From positions 41,284 to 105,283 of the forward strand of contig JAFQHU010000006.1 of the NCBI GenBank assembly GCA_017397845.1: a DNA stretch of 64,000 bases, in the 5' to 3' direction. The DNA comes from Clostridia bacterium (lineage in GTDB: Bacteria; Bacillota; Clostridia; Oscillospirales; Acutalibacteraceae). Below are positions 58,328-64,000 of the stretch, one piece after another; the first letter of the stretch is position 1, and every line of letters starts with the position of its first letter. The notes beneath the pieces are model-generated. The model saw only the letters and a list, made by a program, of their open reading frames with translations. It did not search any database and was not told where the DNA came from. Position numbers and translations under genes: made by a program.

Positions 58328-59191
58328 ATGGCAGTAGTTGTTTCAGTAAGATTTAAGGAAGTGGGGAAAAATTATCATTTCGATCCTTGCGGCAAAGAGT
58401 ATAAGTGCCGTGATAAAGTTATAGTAGAAACAGCAAGAGGAGTGGAATGCGGTACTGTCACCATTTCTAACAGAGAAATTCCCGACGAAGAAATAACGGC
58501 TCCTCTTAAGCCTGTTTTGAGACCGGCTAATCCTCACGATCTCAGAACAGTTGAGGAAAACAAAATAAAAGAAAAAGAAGCTTTTGATATATGCAGTAAA
58601 AAAATCGATGAACACAAACTTGATATGAAGCTCGTCGATGTGGAGTATACCTTTGACAGAAATAAAATTCTTTTTTATTTTACTGCAGACGGCAGAGTTG
58701 ACTTCAGAGAGCTGGTAAAAGATCTCGCAGGAGTTTTCAGAACTCGAATCGAACTGCGCCAAATCGGCGTACGTGACGAAAGCAAAAAGGTTGGCGGACT
58801 CGGTGTTTGCGGACGTCCTTTTTGCTGTAATACATTTCTTGGTGATTTTCAACCTGTTTCAATTAAAATGGCAAAGGAGCAAAGCCTTTCTTTGAGTCCT
58901 GTCAAAATCAGCGGTACCTGCGGCAGACTGATGTGCTGTCTCAAATATGAGCAGGAGGCATATGAGCATCTTCTCAGAACTACTCCGAAATGCGGCGCCA
59001 TAGTTGAAACAGCGGAGGGTAAGGGTACAGTAGTTGATAACAATCTGCTTACGGGTATGCTTAAAATTTCTCTTGAAAAGAAACCTGATGCTGCTCCGAT
59101 TGTTATCAATAAAAGCGATGTAAAAATCATAAAGGATTCCCAAATTAAAGTTGACAGAAAAGAGCTTGAGGCACTTAAAGGTATTGAATAA
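58328..59191 (+). CDS. ricT: RicT/YaaT (PSP1 domain) RNA-processing regulator
   Basis: 287 aa with the PSP1 C-terminal domain: IGVRDESKKVGGLGVCGRPFCCNTFL and SGTCGRLMCCLKYEQEAY, whose cysteines bind Fe-S clusters in Bacillus RicT. With RicA and RicF it assists RNase Y processing and promotes Spo0A phosphorylation, so its proximity to spo0A is fitting. RicA and RicF are not in the window. Downstream of holB as in Bacillus. Confidence 0.93.
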   Translation: MAVVVSVRFKEVGKNYHFDPCGKEYKCRDKVIVETARGVECGTVTISNREIPDEEITAPLKPVLRPANPHDLRTVEENKIKEKEAFDICSKKIDEHKLDMKLVDVEYTFDRNKILFYFTADGRVDFRELVKDLAGVFRTRIELRQIGVRDESKKVGGLGVCGRPFCCNTFLGDFQPVSIKMAKEQSLSLSPVKISGTCGRLMCCLKYEQEAYEHLLRTTPKCGAIVETAEGKGTVVDNNLLTGMLKISLEKKPDAAPIVINKSDVKIIKDSQIKVDRKELEALKGIE

Positions 59192-59233
59192 TACATTATA
59201 ATGTATATAATATAACGGTATGGAGGATTTATT

Positions 59234-59734
59234 ATGTCAAAAGTAAAAGTAACTATGGAACACGGGGGAGAGTATATAATAGAGCTTTATCCCGAATTTG
59301 CACCTGAAACGGTTGCGAATTTTGAAAGACTTGTAAGTGAAGGCTTTTATGACGGTGTGGTATTCCATCGCATAATTGATAACTTTATGGCTCAGGGCGG
59401 AGATCCTACCGGTACCGGTATGGGCGGAAGCGGAAAAAATATTAAAGGTGAATTTGCTGCCAACGGCTTCACGCAGAACACTCTTTCTCACACGAGAGGT
59501 GTGGTTTCTATGGCGAGAAGTCAGAATCCTGACTCTGCTTCAAGTCAGTTCTTTATTTGCTACAGTGATGATTGCACCTTCCTTGACGGCAACTACGCTG
59601 CGTTCGGTAAGGTTATTGAAGGAATGGAAACAGTCGATGCTTTCCTCGAAATTCCCAGAAACTTCAGCGCTATGGGTGAAAGATCTCAGCCCGTCGTTCC
59701 CGTTGCCATCAAAACTATGTGCATGATTGACTGA
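59234..59734 (+). CDS. Cyclophilin-type peptidyl-prolyl isomerase
   Basis: 166 aa, cytoplasmic. Cyclophilin core: LYPEFAPETVANFERLVSEGFYDGVVFHRIIDNFMAQGGDPTGTG with the catalytic Arg in FHRI, then VSMARSQNPDSASSQFFI and AFGKVIEGMETVD. No signal peptide. AGGAGG-like site (GGAGGATT) before the ATG. Followed by a short ATATGC/GCATAT hairpin. Confidence 0.94.
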   Translation: MSKVKVTMEHGGEYIIELYPEFAPETVANFERLVSEGFYDGVVFHRIIDNFMAQGGDPTGTGMGGSGKNIKGEFAANGFTQNTLSHTRGVVSMARSQNPDSASSQFFICYSDDCTFLDGNYAAFGKVIEGMETVDAFLEIPRNFSAMGERSQPVVPVAIKTMCMID

Positions 59735-59811
59735 TTTTTATATGCGGGAAGCATATAAAAGGTAATAATTTAAAAAAACTGTATTTTAATAAAAAAAATT
59801 AACAAAAGCCC

Positions 59812-59840
59812 TTGACGTGAGGATGAAGTTGTGGTAAACT
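59812..59840 (+). promoter_or_regulatory. Promoter of rpmG-secE-nusG
   Basis: TTGACG (59812-59817), 17-nt spacer, TAAACT (59835-59840). The -35 overlaps one arm of an inverted repeat (AAAGCCCT 59805-59812 with AGGGCTTT 59858-59865) that ends in ATTTTTG. Confidence 0.65.
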
Positions 59841-59965
59841 ACTTGTACCTCTTGCAGAGGGCTTTATTTTTGTGTCCTGAAATAGAGGGAGGCCTTATCG
59901 GGCTGAAACGGGGGAGGGTGTTGCCTTCGTTTGGCCTTTATTATCCTATAATGGAGGTGCCGTTC

Positions 59966-60115
59966 ATGAGAGTAAAAATTACTTTATCTTGCACAGAGTG
60001 CAAACAGCGCAATTACAACACAATGAAAAACAAAAAGAACAATCCTGACAGGTTGGAGATGAACAAGTATTGCAGATTCTGCAAGAAGCACACTCTCCAC
60101 AAAGAAACCAAATAA
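59966..60115 (+). CDS. rpmG: 50S ribosomal protein L33, zinc-binding form
   Basis: 49 aa, [17 protein letters not shown], with CxxC pairs (CTEC, CRFC) of the zinc-binding form. The ATG at 59966 follows GGAGGTG; a longer in-frame ORF from 59831 has no site. First gene of rpmG-secE-nusG. Confidence 0.96.
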   Translation: MRVKITLSCTECKQRNYNTMKNKKNNPDRLEMNKYCRFCKKHTLHKETK

Positions 60116-60130
60116 ACAGGAGGTAGAGTA

Positions 60131-60607
60131 ATGGCTGACAAAGAAAAGAAAGTTGCCAAAACTTCAGACGTTGAAAAGGCCACAACTGATGAAAGCAAGG
60201 CTGCAGCTAAAGTAGCGAAAGCAGCAAAGGGTAACACAAACAAAAAAGACAAGCCAAACTTCTTCGTCCGCGCAAGCAAAGGTACCAAACGTTTCTTCAA
60301 AGACTTCAAGGGTGAATGTAAGAAAATTGTTTGGCCCGATGCACAGACTGTTCTTAAAAGTACAGGTGTAGTTCTTCTCGTGGTAACCATCGTATGCATT
60401 GTTGTTTACGGTATCGACCAAGCTCTTTCAGCAGGTATCGGCGGGCTTAAAGCTCTTGCTAATCCTGAAGAAACCACAGCAGTCGTAGAAACAACTCTTG
60501 CCGATGAAAAGGACGACGAAAAGAAAGACGAAACCGCTGAATCCGAAGAAACAACGGAAGAAGCAACCACAGCAGCAGAAGAAACCACTTCTGAAAAGGC
60601 TGAATAA
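60131..60607 (+). CDS. secE: Preprotein translocase subunit SecE with acidic C-terminal tail
   Basis: 158 aa, long for a SecE. Residues 1-45 are Lys/Ala-rich. The conserved SecE core follows (RFFKDFKGECKKIVWPDAQTV and one transmembrane helix, STGVVLLVVTIVCIVVYGI, about 55-95). Residues about 110-158 form an unusual Glu/Thr/Asp-rich tail (for example TAESEETTEEATTAAEETTS) with no counterpart in usual SecE. Between rpmG and nusG as expected. Confidence 0.93.
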   Translation: MADKEKKVAKTSDVEKATTDESKAAAKVAKAAKGNTNKKDKPNFFVRASKGTKRFFKDFKGECKKIVWPDAQTVLKSTGVVLLVVTIVCIVVYGIDQALSAGIGGLKALANPEETTAVVETTLADEKDDEKKDETAESEETTEEATTAAEETTSEKAE

Positions 60608-60635
60608 TTATTAGCGGTTAGCTGGAGGTGTAACG

Positions 60636-61202
60636 ATGGCAGAAAACGCCAGATGGTTTGTAGTACACACCTACTCAGGCTATGAAAACAAAGTAGCCTC
60701 AAACATTCTCACGGTTGTCGAAAACCGTAAGATGCAGGATCAGATCTTCGAAGTGAGAATCCCCACTGAAACCGTAACCGAAATCAAAGACGATAAAGTT
60801 CGTGAAGTCGAACGTAAGCTCTTTCCCGGTTACGTTATGGTAAAGGTTGCCTGCGTCTACAAACAAAAAAGCGAGTTTGAACCTGAAGAACTTTCCATGA
60901 CTGATGAAGCATGGTATGTTATCAGAAATACCCGCGGTGTTACGGGATTTGTCGGTCCCGGAAGTAAACCTGTTCCTCTCAGTGATGATGAGGTTATTAA
61001 CCTCGGCATTGAGAAGAAATCCATCGAAGTAAACTACAAGGTAGGGGACTTCGTAAATATTCTCAGCGGTCCGTTCGACGGCTACAGCGGTATCGTGGAT
61101 TCAATAGATACTGTCAAAGAGGTAGTTGTTGTTATGATTTCAATGCTCGGCAGAGAAACTCCTGTTGAACTTGAACTCAATCAAATTGAAGTCGCTGAAT
61201 AA
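60636..61202 (+). CDS. nusG: Transcription antitermination factor NusG
   Basis: 188 aa: NGN domain (ARWFVVHTYSGYENKVASNI, LFPGYVMVKV, GVTGFVG) and C-terminal KOW domain (VGDFVNILSGPFDGYSGIVDSI). Binds RNA polymerase. TGGAGGTG precedes the ATG. Confidence 0.97.
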   Translation: MAENARWFVVHTYSGYENKVASNILTVVENRKMQDQIFEVRIPTETVTEIKDDKVREVERKLFPGYVMVKVACVYKQKSEFEPEELSMTDEAWYVIRNTRGVTGFVGPGSKPVPLSDDEVINLGIEKKSIEVNYKVGDFVNILSGPFDGYSGIVDSIDTVKEVVVVMISMLGRETPVELELNQIEVAE

Positions 61203-61328
61203 AACTAATGTTGATAATTTTCGGCTTTTGCCGTTTATTATGACGAGGGAGATTTTTCTCCCTGTGGGAGACTTGTAAAATTTTAATGCAGGTCGCCATC
61301 AACCACATAAATTTGGAGGTGCAAAAAA

Positions 61329-61754
61329 ATGGCTCAAAAGGTTGTAGGTTTAATCAAGCTCCAGATTCCTGCAGGTAAAGCTACACCGGCTCCCCCGGTT
61401 GGTCCGGCTCTCGGTCAGCACGGTGTTAACATCATGGCTTTTACAAAGGAATTCAACGAGCGCACAAAAAATGACATCGGTCTCATTATCCCCGTTGTCA
61501 TCACAGTTTATGCAGACCGTACATTCTCATTCGTAACCAAAACTCCGCCCGCAGCAGTTCTTATTAAGAAAGCATGCGGCATCGAAAGCGGTTCTGGTGT
61601 ACCCAACAGAACAAAGGTCGCAACAATTACCGGTGAGCAGGTTAGAAAAATTGCTGAGCAGAAGATGCCTGACCTCAACGCTGCAAGTGTTGAAGCAGCT
61701 ATGAGTATGATCGCAGGTACAGCTCGCTCAATGGGCATAGTAGTCGCTGACTAA
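61329..61754 (+). CDS. rplK: 50S ribosomal protein L11
   Basis: 141 aa, [35 protein letters not shown]; full length and well conserved, with the thiostrepton-site Pro-rich N-terminus. The 126-nt leader contains CGGC/GCCG and alternative GGGAG/CTCCC/GGGAG pairings of unknown role. Confidence 0.97.
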   Translation: MAQKVVGLIKLQIPAGKATPAPPVGPALGQHGVNIMAFTKEFNERTKNDIGLIIPVVITVYADRTFSFVTKTPPAAVLIKKACGIESGSGVPNRTKVATITGEQVRKIAEQKMPDLNAASVEAAMSMIAGTARSMGIVVAD

Positions 61755-61763
61755 TGCTTCCGG

Positions 61764-61790
61764 GTGGGAGGAAAAATCCGATTTAACCAC
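61764..61790 (+). promoter_or_regulatory. L1-binding autoregulatory site before rplA
   Basis: GTGGGAGGaaaaaTCCgatttaaCCAC folds into a short stem with an asymmetric internal loop that mimics the 23S rRNA L1 site. Its position before rplA matches known translational autoregulation by L1. Confidence 0.7.
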
Positions 61791-61811
61791 TCTATAGGAG
61801 GATGAAAGACA

Positions 61812-62522
61812 ATGAAACATGGTAAAAAATATGTCGAAGGCGCAAAGCTTGTAGACAAATCAAATCTTTACGATCCTGCGGAAGCACTTGATTTAACTAT
61901 TAAGACTGCTACCGCAAAGTTCGATGAAACAATTGAAGCACACATCCGTCTCGGTGTTGACTCACGTCACGCTGATCAGCAGGTTCGTGGCGCAGTTGTT
62001 CTCCCCAACGGTACAGGTAAAACTGTTCGTGTTGCTGTTTTCGCTAAAGGCGAAGAAGCAAAAGCAGCCGAGGCTGCAGGTGCAGAAGTTGTAGGCGCTG
62101 AAGACCTCGTTGCAAAAATTCAGGGCGAAGGTTGGATGGAATTTGACGTGGCTATCGCACATCCTAGCATGATGGGTCTTGTTGGTCGTCTCGGTAAAGT
62201 TCTCGGCCCTCGTGGTCTTATGCCCAGCCCCAAGGCAGGTACTGTTACACCTAACGTTGCTCAGGCTGTTACCGAAGCAAAGGCAGGTAAGATTGAATAC
62301 CGTCTTGACAAAACAAACATCATCCACTGCCCCATCGGTAAGGCTTCTTTCGGCGTAGAAAAGCTTAATGAAAACTTTACTACACTTCTTGATGCTATCA
62401 TCAAAGCTAAGCCCGCCGCTGCAAAGGGTCAGTACATCCGTTCATGTGTTGTTGCTGCAACCATGGGCCCCGGTGTAAAGGTTAACCCCAACAAGGTTGG
62501 CTCTGCTGCAAACGCAGAATAA
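61812..62522 (+). CDS. rplA: 50S ribosomal protein L1
   Basis: 236 aa, with [27 protein letters not shown] and the L1 signature [28 protein letters not shown] upstream. It binds 23S rRNA and the site before its own gene. Confidence 0.97.
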   Translation: MKHGKKYVEGAKLVDKSNLYDPAEALDLTIKTATAKFDETIEAHIRLGVDSRHADQQVRGAVVLPNGTGKTVRVAVFAKGEEAKAAEAAGAEVVGAEDLVAKIQGEGWMEFDVAIAHPSMMGLVGRLGKVLGPRGLMPSPKAGTVTPNVAQAVTEAKAGKIEYRLDKTNIIHCPIGKASFGVEKLNENFTTLLDAIIKAKPAAAKGQYIRSCVVAATMGPGVKVNPNKVGSAANAE

Positions 62523-62536
62523 TTTTCAAATAATGC

Positions 62537-62565
62537 TTGACATTGAATAAATGTTGTGGTATTAT
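62537..62565 (+). promoter_or_regulatory. Promoter of rplJL
   Basis: TTGACA (62537-62542), 17-nt spacer, TATTAT (62560-62565). Confidence 0.8.
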
Positions 62566-62572
62566 ATTTTAG

Positions 62573-62704
62573 CTGTCCAGCCCTAAGACAGCAGGTGTCA
62601 GACTTAAAGGCTTTACGCCGCCTGCCGAGGAACGGAACATAATTAACTTAGATTTATCTCTGTTTAACTATGTCACCCTTTCTCTCGGTTTGAGGGAAAG
62701 GGTT
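62573..62704 (+). promoter_or_regulatory. Ribosomal protein L10 leader (attenuator)
   Basis: The leader contains the L10-leader core (CTGTCCAGCCCTAAGACAGC, then the GGCTTTACGCCGCCTGCCGAGG region at 62619-62632). It ends in an intrinsic terminator: ACCCTTTCTCTC (62675-62686) with GAGGGAAAGGGT (62692-62703), then TTTC. Binding of L10(L12)4 controls termination ahead of rplJ, as established for Firmicutes L10 leaders. Confidence 0.85.
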
Positions 62705-62754
62705 TTCTTAATTCTCACACCAAGGGTACAAAATATTACAGGAGGTGAATTCAT

Positions 62755-63282
62755 TTGCCAAGCGCTATCGTTTTAGAACAGAAGAAACAGGTTGTTGCTG
62801 ATCTTACCGAAAGACTCAATAACTCCATCGCAGGTGTTATTGTTGACTATAAAGGTATCAATGTTTCTGACGATACAGCACTTCGTAAAGAGCTTCGTGA
62901 AGCAGGTGTAGAATACACTGTTGTAAAGAACACTCTTTTAAAGCTTGCTATCGCAAACACAGAACTTAATGGTCTCGATTCAGTACTTGAGGGCACAACT
63001 GCTATCGCAACAAGTGCAGATGATTATGTAGCTGCAGCTCGCATTCTCAGCAAGTTTGCAGACGCACACAAAAACTTTGAAATTAAGAACGGCTTTATTG
63101 ACAAAGAAGTAATAGGACTCGATAAAATCAGCGGTCTTGCTAAGCTTCCCTCACGTGAAGTACTTCTTGCAAACGTTCTTGGCGCCTTCCAGGCACCTAT
63201 CTCTGCTTTCGCACGTGCTATCCAGGCTATTGTTGATAAAGACGGCGAAGCAGCTCCTGCTGAAGCTCCCGCTGAAGCATAA
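62755..63282 (+). CDS. rplJ: 50S ribosomal protein L10
   Basis: 175 aa, SAIVLEQKKQVVADLTERLNNS, with the YTVVKNTLLKLA core and an Ala-rich C-terminus for L7/L12 binding. The start is TTG at 62755, 7 nt after GGAGGTG. Confidence 0.96.
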   Translation: MPSAIVLEQKKQVVADLTERLNNSIAGVIVDYKGINVSDDTALRKELREAGVEYTVVKNTLLKLAIANTELNGLDSVLEGTTAIATSADDYVAAARILSKFADAHKNFEIKNGFIDKEVIGLDKISGLAKLPSREVLLANVLGAFQAPISAFARAIQAIVDKDGEAAPAEAPAEA

Positions 63283-63323
63283 TCAAAATTTTAAAATTAC
63301 AAATTACTTGGAGGTAAACTACC

Positions 63324-63701
63324 ATGGCATCAGAAAAAATTACTGCTATTATTGAAGAACTCAAAACTCTCACAGTTCTTGAACTCTCAGAACTCGTACA
63401 CGCTGTAGAAGACGAATTTGGTGTATCAGCTGCTGCTGCAGTTGTTGCTGCAGGTCCCGTAGCTGCTGAAGCTGCTGCTGCAGAAGAAAAGACAGAATTC
63501 GATCTCGAACTCACAGAATGCGGCGCTAACAAGATCGCTGTTATCAAGGTTGTTCGTGAAATCACAGGTCTTGGCCTCAAAGAAGCTAAGGAAGCTGTTG
63601 ACGGCGCTCCCAAAGTTATCAAGGAAGCAATGTCAAAGGACGATGCTGAAGCAGCTGCTAAGAAGCTTGAAGAAGCAGGCGCAAAAGCAACTCTCAAATA
63701 A
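63324..63701 (+). CDS. rplL: 50S ribosomal protein L7/L12
   Basis: 125 aa: N-terminal dimerisation domain, Ala-rich hinge (about 35-55) and the C-terminal factor-binding domain ([28 protein letters not shown]). Followed by a hairpin and then an insertion sequence, not by rpoB. Confidence 0.97.
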   Translation: MASEKITAIIEELKTLTVLELSELVHAVEDEFGVSAAAAVVAAGPVAAEAAAAEEKTEFDLELTECGANKIAVIKVVREITGLGLKEAKEAVDGAPKVIKEAMSKDDAEAAAKKLEEAGAKATLK

Positions 63702-63721
63702 TTTATCCTTTTGTAATTGTG

Positions 63722-63750
63722 AAAGCCGCTCTTTAAAGGGTGGCTTTTAT
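63722..63750 (+). terminator. Terminator-like hairpin after rplL
   Basis: AAAGCCGCTCTTT pairs with AAAGGGTGGCTTT (two G-T pairs), then TATTATG. The T-tract is weak. Confidence 0.6.
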
Positions 63751-63779
63751 TATGTGATAGAGAGCGTTTTATATTTAAA

Positions 63780-64000
63780 GGCTCTTTGTCAATAGTTGGG
63801 GTAAAGAGTTAAAACAGAATAATGAATCATGCAGTTGTGATCAAGCAGCTGCATGAAACTTGTCTAAGTATTGATGAGAAAATATATGTAAAATACGATT
63901 TCTGAATCGTCTGAAATTTTTGTAACCGTAAGCATTTCTTTTAAGCACTTTGATCTTGTTGTTGCAACCTTCTGTAAAGCCGTTGGTGATTGGAGAAGAC
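63780..64000 (-). mobile_element. ISL3-family insertion sequence, right-truncated by window edge
   Basis: The end sequence GGCTCTTTGTCAATAGTTGG (from 63780) fits an ISL3 terminal inverted repeat. It is followed inward by the 3' end of an ISL3 transposase on the minus strand. The other end lies beyond the window. Confidence 0.75.
63841..64000 (-). CDS. ISL3-family transposase, C-terminal fragment in window
   Basis: The minus strand reads SSPITNGFTEGCNNKIKVLK, then RNAYGYKNFRRFRNRILHIF and a stop at 63841-63843. ITNG-x-TEGxNNKIKxLKRxxYGYxNFxxFRxR is the conserved C-terminus of DDE transposases of the ISL3 group, holding the catalytic Glu. The gene continues past the window edge. Confidence 0.85.
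   Translation of the reverse strand, partial: SSPITNGFTEGCNNKIKVLKRNAYGYKNFRRFRNRILHIFSHQYLDKFHAAA

Overview
The window reads as a chromosomal segment of an anaerobic, endospore-lineage Firmicute of the class Clostridia, most likely a gut or rumen Oscillospiraceae/Ruminococcaceae-type organism. This rests on Spo0A and SpoIVB, clostridial gene pairs (DUF177-rpmF, DUF512-der, holB-ricT), zinc-binding (C+) forms of L32 and L33, strong AGGAGG-type ribosome binding sites, frequent TTG/GTG starts, sigma-A promoters of the TTGACA-N17-TATAAT type, and many glycan-active enzymes. The taxonomic call is inference from gene content; no 16S rRNA gene is present.

Layout. 0-5 kb: end of spoIVB, rfbCD (dTDP-rhamnose), tmcAL and mtaB (tRNA modification). 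5.2-6.7 kb: a small AT-rich insert with an XRE repressor divergent from a membrane/coiled-coil protein of unknown function. 6.7-18 kb: housekeeping genes (dacF, pgi, rnhB, yraN, thrC, two metallophosphoesterases, tig-clpP-clpX, secG). 18.1-19.4 kb: a repeat island with a frameshifted REP-associated transposase (RAYT) relic, REP hairpins, a hypothetical gene and GC-rich palindromes. 19.4-28.9 kb: sulfatase with a DUF1349 partner, aldo/keto reductase, phosphoesterase, stand-alone E2-type acyltransferase, BMP lipoprotein, ung, glmM and a GlmU-like hexapeptide protein.

28.9-29.8 kb has no credible gene, but it carries a perfect sigma-A promoter, about 590 nt of strongly hairpin-forming sequence and a strong intrinsic terminator. 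I read this as a large structured noncoding RNA, the most interesting object in the window. 29.8-47.3 kb is an accessory glycan region: two Gfo/Idh/MocA oxidoreductases, GH4, GH30 and GH27 enzymes, a CE2-like esterase, an AEC transporter, FnIII/Cys-motif surface protein, and a family of repeated DUF5640-like exported proteins. It also holds a tRNA-Leu gene whose 5' end has been copied twice in a 169-bp tandem array, and a MITE-like nested palindrome.

47.3-63.8 kb returns to core functions: cca, DivIVA-like protein, a large glucosaminidase, yceD-rpmF, DUF512-der, spo0A (with an atypical receiver pocket), ferredoxin, holB-ricT, a cyclophilin, then rpmG-secE-nusG-rplK-rplA and rplJ-rplL with L1-site and L10-leader regulation. 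The window ends inside an ISL3-family insertion sequence sitting just after rplL, where rpoB would normally be expected.
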